Source: Algibacter mikhailovii
GTDB taxonomy: Bacteria > Bacteroidota > Bacteroidia > Flavobacteriales > Flavobacteriaceae
Assembly: GCF_014651495.1 (NCBI RefSeq)
Contig: NZ_BMWZ01000004.1
Span: 310,001-374,000, forward strand
Direction of reading: 5' to 3'
Length of the DNA stretch: 64,000 bases
Part shown: piece after piece, positions 43,247 to 52,266 of the stretch
How the letters are laid out: every line of letters begins with the position of its first letter
How positions within the stretch are numbered: the stretch's first letter is position 1
The notes under the pieces: generated by a model
Told to the model about the DNA's origin: nothing
What the model saw: the letters and a program-made list of their open reading frames with translations, nothing else
Database searches by the model: none
Program-made: the position numbers and the translations under genes

Positions 43247-43606
43247 ATGAAAGTATTAGTTAAAATAATTATCGGAATAGTTGTCATATTTATTGGCTAT
43301 TTCTGTTTCCTTTATTTCGCAACCTATAGCGAAGGTGTTAGAGCTGGTGAACTTGTTAAGTTTAGCAGTAAAGGCGTCGTAATAAAAACATGGGAAGGCG
43401 AGATAAGTCAAGGCGTATCCGACTCACAGTTTTTTAGATTCTCGGTGGAAGATGGTGAAAAGCAAGTCATACAAGACCTTAACAATATGCAAGGTTACTA
43501 TGTTAAGCTTCATTATTTTGAACGTTACAAAAACCTTTTTTGGTTAGGTGACACAAAATATTTTATCACCAAAGTTGAAAAGACGGATAGAAAAATGAAT
43601 AAATAA
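43247..43606 (+). CDS. Small membrane-anchored protein of unknown function
   Basis: This 119-residue protein has one N-terminal membrane helix (about 4-25) followed by a soluble domain with FSSKGVVIKTWEGEI and the C-terminal GDTKYFITKVE. I recognise this as a conserved Bacteroidota family, sometimes wrongly labelled 6-phosphogluconate dehydrogenase in databases. There is no nucleotide-binding motif to support that name. It lies between rmuC and the thioesterase gene with short gaps on the same strand. Confidence 0.75.
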   Translation: MKVLVKIIIGIVVIFIGYFCFLYFATYSEGVRAGELVKFSSKGVVIKTWEGEISQGVSDSQFFRFSVEDGEKQVIQDLNNMQGYYVKLHYFERYKNLFWLGDTKYFITKVEKTDRKMNK

Positions 43607-43612
43607 TTTTAC

Positions 43613-44164
43613 ATGTATAAACACTCAACAGAATCTCAAGTTTCTATAACGCAACTTATGCTCCCTGCGCATTCCAATTTTAGCGGAAAAATTCATGGTG
43701 GGCATATTTTAAATTTAATGGATCAAATTGCATTTGCTTGTGCTTCAAAACATTCTAATCATTATTGTGTTACCGCTTCTGTAAATAGAGTTGATTTCTT
43801 AAACCCTATAGAAGTTGGTGAATTAGTAACACTCAAAGCTTCGGTAAATTACACAGGAAGAACATCTATGGTAATTGGACTTCGGGTTGAATCAGAGAAT
43901 ATCCAAACAGGGATTGTTAAACATTGTAACTCGTCATACTTTACAATGGTTGCAAAAACAGACGACGGCAAGAAAAACGCAACGGTACCCGGATTGATAT
44001 TAGATTCAGAACAAAGTGTTAGGCGTTTTGCAAGAAGTATTGCACGCCAAGAACAGGCTAAAAAGCGATCAACTAAATTTAAGGCTTCTGAATTTAAAAT
44101 AGAAGAACATATCGAATTCATAAAGACTCAAAATGCTAAAATTGATCTTTCTATTTCCAAATAA
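43613..44164 (+). CDS. Acyl-CoA thioesterase (hotdog fold)
   Basis: This 183-residue enzyme hydrolyses acyl-CoA thioesters. The hotdog motif is FSGKIHGGHILNLMDQIAFA (an HGG-x-x-L-x-x-x-D variant of the YciA/BFIT type), with the conserved VDFLNPIEVGE and TGRTSM. Acyl chain preference cannot be told. It begins 6 bases after the preceding small membrane protein and ends at a strong bidirectional terminator. Confidence 0.9.
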   Translation: MYKHSTESQVSITQLMLPAHSNFSGKIHGGHILNLMDQIAFACASKHSNHYCVTASVNRVDFLNPIEVGELVTLKASVNYTGRTSMVIGLRVESENIQTGIVKHCNSSYFTMVAKTDDGKKNATVPGLILDSEQSVRRFARSIARQEQAKKRSTKFKASEFKIEEHIEFIKTQNAKIDLSISK

Positions 44165-44221
44165 TCAATACCTATTAAAACTAAAGTTTTAGAAGATACT
44201 AGTTACTATACTCGAATCAAG

Positions 44222-44261
44222 AAAAAAAGAGAGCTGTTTAATAAAACAGCTCTCTTTTTTT
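44222..44261. terminator. Bidirectional terminator with perfect 18-bp stem
   Basis: AAAAAAAGAGAGCTGTTT and its exact complement flank a 4-base loop. It lies between the thioesterase gene and the convergent metalloprotease gene and can end both transcripts. Confidence 0.9.
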
Positions 44262-44278
44262 AAACGAATGAACTCTCA

Positions 44279-47200
44279 CTATTCCTTAATAAACTTAGTC
44301 ATTAACTCTGATGTCTCTGTCTTGATTTTAAGAAAGTAGATACCATTGGCTAGGTTTGAAACTGGAATATTATCATTAATGACTTTGCCATGATATAAAA
44401 TGGTCTTACCGCTTAAATCATAAATGGAATAGGCTTTAATTACCTCACTATTTTCAAGGGACACTCTTAATACCTCTTGCACTGGATTAGGGTAAATTCT
44501 AACTAAAGACTTATTATTTTCTTTAATATCTAAAGTAGTTTTGCCATCTGCCTGAATATCAAAAACGAATGTGTTTTGCGCACAGTCATTATTATCAATA
44601 GTAATACTAGCTTCTTTTACACCTATTGTTGTAGGTAGAACACCTATACTAAACGAGGCATTACTGCCACCGACAATACGTAAAGGACTAGATAAATCTA
44701 TATCGCCAATAGAAAACAAACCTGCATCAACTCCTCCTATGGTTATATCACTGATAACTAATTCTGAAATCCCATCATTTTCAATGGTAAAGGTTCTCGA
44801 TGAGTTTGTATTAATAAGAACATCGCCAAAATCGGTATCATTTGACAAAGATGGCGTACTTGATCCATTTGAAATACTCATACTATTCCCTAACAGACTC
44901 AATTTACCATCAATGGAATCTTGGGTAATCACGATACTTTCATCTGCTCTACATCCATCAGCTGATAGCACCGTAACTGTATAGGTTCCCGCAGCTGTTA
45001 GTGTAGCATTGGCATTAGTACCAAGACCATTATCCCAAATATAACTATCGCCTCCGGTAGCGGTAACACTAATAGAAGTGACATCACAATTTAAGACAGT
45101 GCTTCCAGTGTTATTTGTTATACTTGAAGTAGGAGGCGCACAAACTATGACTCCGTAATCATCGGCCCGTTGTACCAGCTCTCTACCGCACACTACTGGC
45201 GCGCTTCTAAAATTGGAAATAACACGCATTCTTAACAAGGTATTCTGTACAGCCGTTCCAGGCGGTACAACAATAGTGGATGCCGTTTCCGATGTACTTG
45301 GTTCTATATTGTCCAGTAACACATTCTCATTATTCCCATTACTATTTAAGGTTTCAAAAATGCCATTATTGTTCCAATCAATCCATACTTCTAGAAACTG
45401 ACTCCCATCTCCTCTTGACCTGTAAACAACATCTAGGTCATGCGGATATAGCGCACTCAAAACAGTATTATCACTACAAATAAAATTATTCATGGCGTCA
45501 TTTGGAACTGCAGTACTTGTAGAATTATCAATTGTATTTAGAGTAACTCGTGTAACGCCACAACCATAATTAGCGCCTGTATTAAAACTTTCAATATCAC
45601 ATGACGGCACGGCCGCTTCATTGGTTACAACAATCGTGGCAGTATTAGTACAGCCATTGGCTGCAGTTGCCGTTACCGTATAACTACCGGCTACAGTAAT
45701 ATCTATCTCCGGGTTAGTTCCTAGGCCATTATCCCATCGGTAACTAACACCTCCAGCGGCAATAACATTTATGGTTGTTAAATCACACGTCAGTACGGTA
45801 ACGCCAGTGTTATTGGTTATACTAACTGATGGCAGCGGTTTATCTTCGGTAATCACAATACTTTCTGTATCCGTACAACCATTTACATCTGTAACCGTAA
45901 CTTCATAAGTCCCAGCTTCAGTCACAGTAACTGTTGGTTCTATGCCCAGGTTATTATTCCAGAGAAAGCTGACTCCGCCTGACGCTGTTAAACTAATTTC
46001 CGGTTCAGTGCAAGTTAAAATAGTACTACTAGAGTTATTTGTTATTATGGCTTCTGGTAATGAAATACAGGCTGCTTTTACAAAAACCCCATAATCATCG
46101 GCACGTTGTGCTTGAGCATCACCACATACATTTGGTGCACTATTGTAATTTGATATGACCCGCATTCTGAGTAAAGCACCGATGGTAGTATTAGCCGGTG
46201 CTGTAACACTGGCAGATGCTAAATGGGTTCCACTATTATCAGATTCTACATTATCGGTCAAAACGCGTTCATTATCCCCATTGGTATTAGAGGCCTCAAA
46301 AGTCCCACTATTATCCCAGTCAATCCAAACTTCTAAAAATTGAGCCCCATCGCCTCTAGATTTATACGAAACATCTAAGTCGTATGATGAACCTAAATTA
46401 ATAGTAGTATTATTTGAACATGTAAAATCTTGAATAACCGGATTAGCAGGAATAGCCGTTCCCGTTGTATTCTCTAAAGAATTAAAAGAAATGTTAGTTA
46501 CACCTGTCCTGAAATCTTTATTAATATTTCCAGGAATAGTAGTAACAGAACACCCTGCCTTAGCACCTGAACCAACAGTAATATGGTCGGATTTAACCAA
46601 ACTTGTTGTCCCTGCAGGATTAGTAACTTCCAAGGTCACATCAAAAGTTCCAGAATTAGTAAAGGTAATAGTTGGGTTTTGTTCTGTAGACGTATAAGGT
46701 GTGTCAACCCCATTATCTATAGACCAAAGAAAAGTGACATGATCATAACCCGTATTGGTATATGTATTTGGAGTACAACTTGATTTATCATTGAAAGTAA
46801 CAGTGCCTCCTGTGCATACTGTTGTATTCGAGGCCGTAAAAAACACGGTCGCTGTTTCGGGAGGCGTCAAACCAGGACTCGATAAAAACGAAGCCCTAGT
46901 TACCGTTAAGGCATTCGTAACAACTGCTCTTTGCCCTCCGGTAAACTCATTACCACAACTTGAATAATCCATATAATTATAGATATGGTCTTGGTGCGAT
47001 CCCGTATTTCTTCTAAACCCATTGTCAGGATTAATGACTTCATTAAATGCAGGGTCACAAGAATTACTATCCGTATTATCACAATCATTACCGATATCTA
47101 AACCAGAAGATCTTATATGACTAGGGGTGTCAAAAATATTATCATCACCACAAATATCATTATCTGGGTCATCACCAGAAAAAGTATGAGGCAAGTTAAA

Positions 47201-47986
47201 AGCATGCCCCATTTCATGAGCCCAAGTTGAGCTATTTTCATTTAAATAAGAGCAAATTAACACTACAGATCCATCATAAGCTCTACCATGGGCAGATGCA
47301 AAATAGGCATAGCCTGAAGTGTATGAACCGCCAGTAAAACAGTTCTTATTATCAATTTCATCAACAATCCAAACGTTATAATATTTTGTAGGGTCCCAAA
47401 TACCATACTCCTTAAGAGAATTTATACCGCCACTAGCGTCATAATCCGGTAGACCATCAGTGTTATTTCTATTAACACCGTTATTTACGTACGCAGGTAC
47501 GCCGCTCATATCAACACGATTAATACCATTGGTACAATTACCATTTTCATCTTGTACGGCCAAGGCAAACTCAATCTTCATATCCACCCCAAGTCCGTCG
47601 CCCAAAGAAGCAGATACCTTCCTCCAATAATTATTCAAATATTCAACGCCACGTTTTACATCTTCATCTGAAATATTTGTTGCTGTCCCTACGGTTTCCC
47701 CTTTATGCATAACATGCACTACAACGGGTACTTGATAAATACCATTAATAAGTGCCTGCTTTTGCGAACTCACTTTCCGCATAGACTTCATCGTTTCCAA
47801 ATGGCTCAATCTATATTGGATATCTGTTTCCATTTTTTGGTTATGAAAAAAATCAGTACCACAAAGTTCAGCAGCATTTGGCTGGTTAAAACTATTAGAA
47901 GGCAAAGTAGTATTTTGACCATCAGCATGAACAACACAACAGAGCATTGCCAATGTCAGCCATAGGCGATTGTAAACATTTTTCAT
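44279..47986 (-). CDS. Secreted M43 metalloprotease with PKD, GEVED and Ig-like repeats and T9SS tail
   Basis: This 1235-residue secreted protein has a signal peptide (1-23) and a pappalysin-type (M43) catalytic domain (about 85-370). The zinc motif HEMGHAFNLPH has ligands His257, His261 and His267, Glu258 catalyses, and Met339 forms the Met-turn. A PKD domain (382-474) follows, then two GEVED domains (about 480-638 and 796-948). Three Ig-like repeats sit at 648-714, 721-790 and 955-1022 (WDNGLGTN, then SADGC or ANGC). An ASH-type domain (1050-1148) and a type A type IX secretion tail (1160-1235, YPNP) complete it. It is expected at the cell surface or in the medium. It is transcribed alone. 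Confidence 0.93.
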   Translation of the reverse strand: MKNVYNRLWLTLAMLCCVVHADGQNTTLPSNSFNQPNAAELCGTDFFHNQKMETDIQYRLSHLETMKSMRKVSSQKQALINGIYQVPVVVHVMHKGETVGTATNISDEDVKRGVEYLNNYWRKVSASLGDGLGVDMKIEFALAVQDENGNCTNGINRVDMSGVPAYVNNGVNRNNTDGLPDYDASGGINSLKEYGIWDPTKYYNVWIVDEIDNKNCFTGGSYTSGYAYFASAHGRAYDGSVVLICSYLNENSSTWAHEMGHAFNLPHTFSGDDPDNDICGDDNIFDTPSHIRSSGLDIGNDCDNTDSNSCDPAFNEVINPDNGFRRNTGSHQDHIYNYMDYSSCGNEFTGGQRAVVTNALTVTRASFLSSPGLTPPETATVFFTASNTTVCTGGTVTFNDKSSCTPNTYTNTGYDHVTFLWSIDNGVDTPYTSTEQNPTITFTNSGTFDVTLEVTNPAGTTSLVKSDHITVGSGAKAGCSVTTIPGNINKDFRTGVTNISFNSLENTTGTAIPANPVIQDFTCSNNTTINLGSSYDLDVSYKSRGDGAQFLEVWIDWDNSGTFEASNTNGDNERVLTDNVESDNSGTHLASASVTAPANTTIGALLRMRVISNYNSAPNVCGDAQAQRADDYGVFVKAACISLPEAIITNNSSSTILTCTEPEISLTASGGVSFLWNNNLGIEPTVTVTEAGTYEVTVTDVNGCTDTESIVITEDKPLPSVSITNNTGVTVLTCDLTTINVIAAGGVSYRWDNGLGTNPEIDITVAGSYTVTATAANGCTNTATIVVTNEAAVPSCDIESFNTGANYGCGVTRVTLNTIDNSTSTAVPNDAMNNFICSDNTVLSALYPHDLDVVYRSRGDGSQFLEVWIDWNNNGIFETLNSNGNNENVLLDNIEPSTSETASTIVVPPGTAVQNTLLRMRVISNFRSAPVVCGRELVQRADDYGVIVCAPPTSSITNNTGSTVLNCDVTSISVTATGGDSYIWDNGLGTNANATLTAAGTYTVTVLSADGCRADESIVITQDSIDGKLSLLGNSMSISNGSSTPSLSNDTDFGDVLINTNSSRTFTIENDGISELVISDITIGGVDAGLFSIGDIDLSSPLRIVGGSNASFSIGVLPTTIGVKEASITIDNNDCAQNTFVFDIQADGKTTLDIKENNKSLVRIYPNPVQEVLRVSLENSEVIKAYSIYDLSGKTILYHGKVINDNIPVSNLANGIYFLKIKTETSELMTKFIKE

Positions 47987-48101
47987 TTTTTCTTTATAAA
48001 GCAGTTTATTTTATTCTAAAAATACCATTTTTACTTTGATCTAATTCACAAAAAGATGAATTAATGTCCCTGTCAGCATTAGAATGCCTTAAGCAAGGAT
48101 G

Positions 48102-48142
48102 AAAAACAAAAAAAGCCGCTTAAAGCGGCTTTTTTTGTTTTT
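48102..48142 (-). terminator. Terminator after carB with perfect 19-bp stem
   Basis: The arms 48102-48120 and 48124-48142 are exact complements around a 3-base loop, with core GCCGCT/AGCGGC flanked by A and T tracts. It lies 16 bases beyond the carB stop. Confidence 0.9.
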
Positions 48143-48157
48143 CAATAATAATTGAAT

Positions 48158-51013
48158 TTATTTACTCAAATACATTTTACGTCTTGAGTACAAATCGTAA
48201 AACTCATCATCTTTCAAACTATCTATAAATAAGATACTTTCACCAGTACTCTTCATTTCAGGCCCTAAACGTTTATCTACATTTGGAAACTTATTAAAAG
48301 AGAACACAGGTTGCTTAATCGCATAACCTTCCAATTGAGGATTGAAGGTAAAATCAGTGACCTTCTTCTCGCCTAGCATAACCTTAGTGGCGTAATTTAC
48401 ATAAGGCTCTTTATAGGCTTTAGCAATAAAAGGTACCGTTCTAGAAGCTCTTGGATTGGCTTCTATAATGTAAACCGTATCATCTTTAATTGCAAACTGG
48501 ATATTGATTAATCCCACGGTATTTAAGGACCTCGCAATAGTATGCGTATGATCAATAATCTGTTGCATTACTAAATCTCCCAAGTTAAACGCTGGTAAAG
48601 TTGCATTAGAATCACCAGAGTGTACACCACATGGTTCAATATGCTCCATAATACCAATAATATAAACATTACCATCTGCATCACAAATAGCGTCTGCCTC
48701 AGCTTCAATAGCACCATCTAAATAGTGGTCTAATAGTAGTTTATTATTAGGTATTTTTCTAAGTAAATCAACAACGTGTTCTACTAATTCTTCTTTATTA
48801 ATAACAATTTTCATCCCTTGTCCACCAAGAACATAAGAAGGTCTTACCAATATTGGGAAATCTAATTCGTCTGCTAATACTAAAGCTTCATCAGCATTTT
48901 CAGCAACCCCAAATTCAGGGTAAGGAATATTGTTTTCTTTTAATAGTTTAGAAAAGCTACCTCTATCTTCGGCCAAATCTAAAGACTCAAAACTTGTACC
49001 TATAATTTTAATACCATATTTAGTCAATTTTTCAGCCAGTTTTAAAGCTGTTTGACCACCTAACTGTACAATGACACCTTCTGGTTTTTCATGACGAATA
49101 ATGTCGTAAATGTGCTCCCAAAAAACAGGTTCAAAATATAACTTATCTGCGGTATCAAAATCTGTTGAAACCGTTTCTGGATTACAGTTAATCATAATGG
49201 TCTCATAACCACATTCCGCTGCAGCTAAAACACCATGTACACAACAATAATCGAACTCAATACCCTGTCCAATTCTGTTTGGTCCAGAACCAAGTACCAC
49301 AATTTTCTTTTTATCAGACACAATACTTTCATTGTGTGTATATTGTTCCCCTGAAGCCGTTTCAACTATGTTTTCAAATGTAGAGTAGTAATATGGCGTT
49401 TTTGCTGTAAACTCAGCCGCACAGGTATCTACTAATTTGAATACACGTTGGATATTAAACTCATCTCTTTTATTATACACCTGACTCTCTAAACATCCAA
49501 GCATATGTGCAATCTGGCGATCGCCATAACCTTTTTGTTTAGCCTCCAATAATAAATCTCTATCTAAGGTATCTATAGTATATGTAGAAATTTCTTTTTC
49601 CAATTGGAATAATTCCTCGTATTGTTTTAAATACCACATATCAATTTTTGTGATATCGTAAATCTGACTTAAAGGAATTCCCATAGCAATGGCATCGTAA
49701 ATTACAAATACACGATCCCAACTTGCATGCGTTAATTTATCAATAATTTGGTTATAATCACTATATCCTTTTCCGTCAGCTCCTAAACCATTACGCTTAA
49801 TTTCTAAAGATTGCGTTGCTTTGTGCAGGGCTTCCTGAAAAGAACGTCCTATCCCCATAACCTCACCAACGGCTTTCATTTGTAAACCTAGTGTGCGGTC
49901 TGAACCTTCAAACTTATCGAAGTTCCAACGTGGTATTTTTACAATGACATAATCTAAAGTTGGCTCAAATAAAGCCGATGTAGATTTTGTAATTTGGTTA
50001 TCCAACTCATCTAAAGTATAACCTATAGCTAACTTGGTTGCTATTTTTGCAATAGGATAACCCGTAGCTTTACTTGCCAGTGCCGAAGAACGTGATACAC
50101 GTGGGTTTATCTCAATAGCAATTATATCTTCTTTTTCATCTGGACTTACAGCAAACTGCACATTACATCCACCTTCAAAATCTCCAATACTACGCATCAT
50201 TTTAATAGCCATATCACGCATCTTTTGATACGTTCTATCACTTAATGTCATGGCTGGTGCAACGGTAATAGAGTCTCCTGTATGGATTCCCATAGGATCC
50301 ATATTTTCAATTGAACAGATGATTACAACATTGTCATTTTTATCGCGAAGCAGCTCTAACTCATACTCCTTCCAACCCATCATAGCCTTATCAATCATCA
50401 CCTCATGGATTGGCGAAATTTCCAATCCTCTACGCAATAATTTATCAAAATCCTCCTCTTCATAAACAATGGCTGCTCCAGCGCCACCTAAGGTAAATGA
50501 AGACCTGATACATAATGGAAAACCAAATTCTTGAGCAATCTCTTTTCCTTTTAAAAAAGAGGTAGCGGTAGCTTGTGGTGCCATGTCTACACCAATCTTA
50601 CCCATTAATTCTCTAAATTGCTCTCTATCCTCTGTGATATTAATAGCGTCAATATCTACACCTATTAATTCAACACCAAAATCCTTCCAAATTCCTTTTT
50701 CATCAGCCTCAATACATAAGTTCAAAGCAGTTTGCCCCCCCATGGTTGGCAATACGGCATCAATTTGAGGATGTTCCTTTAAAATTTTAATTATGGACTT
50801 GGTATTCAATGGCAACAAATACACATGATCGGCCATTGAAGGATCGGTCATGATGGTTGCTGGATTAGAATTAATTAAAATGGTTTCAATTCCGTCTTCT
50901 CTTAATGATCTTAAAGATTGAGATCCTGAATAATCAAATTCACATGCTTGTCCAATCACAATCGGACCCGAGCCAATAATTAGTATCGATTTAAGTTTTT
51001 GATTTTTTGGCAT
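48158..51013 (-). CDS. carB: Carbamoyl-phosphate synthase large subunit, short form
   Basis: This 951-residue enzyme makes carbamoyl phosphate from bicarbonate, ATP and glutamine-derived ammonia for pyrimidine and arginine synthesis. Both ATP-grasp halves are present, opening IIGSGPIVIGQACEFDYSG and VLGSGPNRIGQGIEFDYC. The sequence stops after the second ATP-grasp region. E. coli CarB has about 120 more residues forming the MGS-like allosteric domain that binds UMP and ornithine. The ORF ends cleanly with a terminator, so this is a natural short form. The small subunit gene carA is not in the window. Confidence 0.96.
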   Translation of the reverse strand: MPKNQKLKSILIIGSGPIVIGQACEFDYSGSQSLRSLREDGIETILINSNPATIMTDPSMADHVYLLPLNTKSIIKILKEHPQIDAVLPTMGGQTALNLCIEADEKGIWKDFGVELIGVDIDAINITEDREQFRELMGKIGVDMAPQATATSFLKGKEIAQEFGFPLCIRSSFTLGGAGAAIVYEEEDFDKLLRRGLEISPIHEVMIDKAMMGWKEYELELLRDKNDNVVIICSIENMDPMGIHTGDSITVAPAMTLSDRTYQKMRDMAIKMMRSIGDFEGGCNVQFAVSPDEKEDIIAIEINPRVSRSSALASKATGYPIAKIATKLAIGYTLDELDNQITKSTSALFEPTLDYVIVKIPRWNFDKFEGSDRTLGLQMKAVGEVMGIGRSFQEALHKATQSLEIKRNGLGADGKGYSDYNQIIDKLTHASWDRVFVIYDAIAMGIPLSQIYDITKIDMWYLKQYEELFQLEKEISTYTIDTLDRDLLLEAKQKGYGDRQIAHMLGCLESQVYNKRDEFNIQRVFKLVDTCAAEFTAKTPYYYSTFENIVETASGEQYTHNESIVSDKKKIVVLGSGPNRIGQGIEFDYCCVHGVLAAAECGYETIMINCNPETVSTDFDTADKLYFEPVFWEHIYDIIRHEKPEGVIVQLGGQTALKLAEKLTKYGIKIIGTSFESLDLAEDRGSFSKLLKENNIPYPEFGVAENADEALVLADELDFPILVRPSYVLGGQGMKIVINKEELVEHVVDLLRKIPNNKLLLDHYLDGAIEAEADAICDADGNVYIIGIMEHIEPCGVHSGDSNATLPAFNLGDLVMQQIIDHTHTIARSLNTVGLINIQFAIKDDTVYIIEANPRASRTVPFIAKAYKEPYVNYATKVMLGEKKVTDFTFNPQLEGYAIKQPVFSFNKFPNVDKRLGPEMKSTGESILFIDSLKDDEFYDLYSRRKMYLSK

Positions 51014-51071
51014 TTTTACTGGATATAATATTGAATTTTAATTTTTTACAAAAATAATAATCACGAGATAT

Positions 51072-51107
51072 AAAAAAAGGCGTTACACTTAAGTAACACC
51101 TTTATAT
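51072..51107 (-). terminator. Terminator after rpmH
   Basis: On the transcript, AAAGGTGTTAC pairs with GTAACGCCTTT around a 6-base loop, with one mismatch, followed by T-rich sequence. It lies about 20 bases past the L34 stop. Confidence 0.8.
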
Positions 51108-51127
51108 TATGAACAATTGTTAATCAT

Positions 51128-51289
51128 TTATTTTTTATGTCTAGTTTCAGTTGAAACAGATAATTTCTTTCTTCCCTTAGCTCTTCTGCGCGCTAATACC
51201 TTTCTGCCATTAGCAGAAGCCATTCTTTCTCTGAAACCATGTTTGTTTCTTCTCTTTCTTTTTGATGGCTGAAACGTTCTTTTTGGCAT
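51128..51289 (-). CDS. rpmH: 50S ribosomal protein L34
   Basis: This 53-residue, very basic protein starts [20 protein letters not shown] and contains [20 protein letters not shown], the unmistakable L34 signature. It is a structural protein of the large ribosomal subunit. It has its own promoter at 51357-51386 and a terminator at 51072-51107. The usual neighbours in many bacteria (rnpA, dnaA) are absent here; carB lies downstream on the same strand. Confidence 0.97.
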   Translation of the reverse strand: MPKRTFQPSKRKRRNKHGFRERMASANGRKVLARRRAKGRKKLSVSTETRHKK

Positions 51290-51591
51290 TTTCTTATGTT
51301 TTTAAACTGAATTGTATATTTTTATAACCTTTAGGTCTTCCTGCAAAAACCGAGGGCAAATATACAAAGCCTTTACAACTTAGCAAACCATTTATTAAAA
51401 AAAATAAAATTAATTAAAAGAAATTCAAAAACTGAGTTCAGACCTTTGTTTATTTAGGATGGCCGTTTATTTTTGTTAAATAGCTGTAACCTAATTTCAA
51501 TAAAAATTTAGTTTCTTTGCAGTCTTAAAACAAAAAAGAGTCAAATAAGGGTTTAAATGATCCTAAAATTAGTATCAGAAAATAAAATATC
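51290..51591. other. Divergent intergenic region between rpmH and the TPR protein gene
   Basis: These 302 bases hold no gene. They contain the rpmH promoter at 51357-51386 (minus strand). A possible weak plus-strand element (AGTTTCTTTG near 51510) lacks the TA of the consensus. No repeats or RNA structures were seen. Confidence 0.6.
51357..51386 (-). promoter_or_regulatory. Promoter for rpmH
   Basis: On the minus strand, TTG (51386-51384) and TATATTTG (51364-51357) are separated by 19 bases, a full match to the Bacteroidota promoter layout, about 68 bases before the L34 start. Confidence 0.75.
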
Positions 51592-52167
51592 ATGTTCAAT
51601 AAAATCATAAAATTAATCATTGCAGCGGGGATTCTTGCCTTCGCCATTTATCAATTTACAGAAAGTTATATAGGTAATGGAATCATGCTTATCTTATTAG
51701 CTTCCATTTTTGTTTTTCTATATTTCAAAAATGAATTTATTCTATTGGCATTCTTAAAGCTAAGAAAGCAAGATTTTGATGGCGCTAAAAAGTGGTTGGA
51801 TAAAATTAAAAACCCAGAGGCCGCTCTTGTAAAAAAGCAGCAAGGCTATTACAGCTATTTACATGGTATTATGGTATCTCAAAGTAATATGAATGAAGCT
51901 GAGAGACATTTTAAAAAGGCCATTTCTTTAGGCCTATCCATGGATCATGATTTGGCTATGGCTAAATTAAACTTAGCTGGTATAGCGTTTTCTAAGCGTA
52001 GAAAACTTGAAGCTCAAAAATTGCTAACTGAAGCCACAAAGCTGGATAAGCAAGGTATGTTGACAGACCAAATAAAAATGATGAAAGAGAATATGAAGCG
52101 ATCAGCAGGACCTAATCAACATTTTGGAGCGGGAGGCTCATTAAGAGCTCAAAAAAGACGCGGATAG
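51592..52167 (+). CDS. Membrane-anchored TPR-like protein
   Basis: This 191-residue protein has two N-terminal membrane helices (about 5-22 and 28-47) and a cytoplasmic helical region with TPR-like units (LAFLKLRKQDFDGAKKWLDK, MNEAERHFKKAISLG, RKLEAQKLLTEATKL). The C-terminal tail is basic. Function is unknown; TPR units suggest protein binding. It stands alone between a divergent rpmH and a strong terminator. Confidence 0.8.
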   Translation: MFNKIIKLIIAAGILAFAIYQFTESYIGNGIMLILLASIFVFLYFKNEFILLAFLKLRKQDFDGAKKWLDKIKNPEAALVKKQQGYYSYLHGIMVSQSNMNEAERHFKKAISLGLSMDHDLAMAKLNLAGIAFSKRRKLEAQKLLTEATKLDKQGMLTDQIKMMKENMKRSAGPNQHFGAGGSLRAQKRRG

Positions 52168-52194
52168 TGGATTGGACTAAAAAAATAAAGCATT

Positions 52195-52238
52195 AAAACA
52201 AAAAAGGTTTGAATTGACATTCAAACCTTTTTTGTTTT
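52195..52238. terminator. Bidirectional terminator with perfect 20-bp stem
   Basis: The arms 52195-52214 and 52219-52238 are exact complements (core GGTTTGAAT/ATTCAAACC) around a 4-base loop, between the TPR gene and the convergent transglycosylase gene. Confidence 0.9.
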
Positions 52239-52266
52239 CTACTGTTTTTCTTGAAATATGAATAGC

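Noticed and set aside
41836-44164. rmuC and neighbours as a defence island
   Set aside because: RmuC has been linked to defence in some bacteria, but the adjacent genes are a small membrane protein and a thioesterase, with no nuclease, helicase or toxin partner.
44571-44984. A 137-codon plus-strand frame inside the M43 metalloprotease gene
   Set aside because: It is antisense to the well-supported Ig-like and ASH domain coding sequence, and the translation shows no family features.
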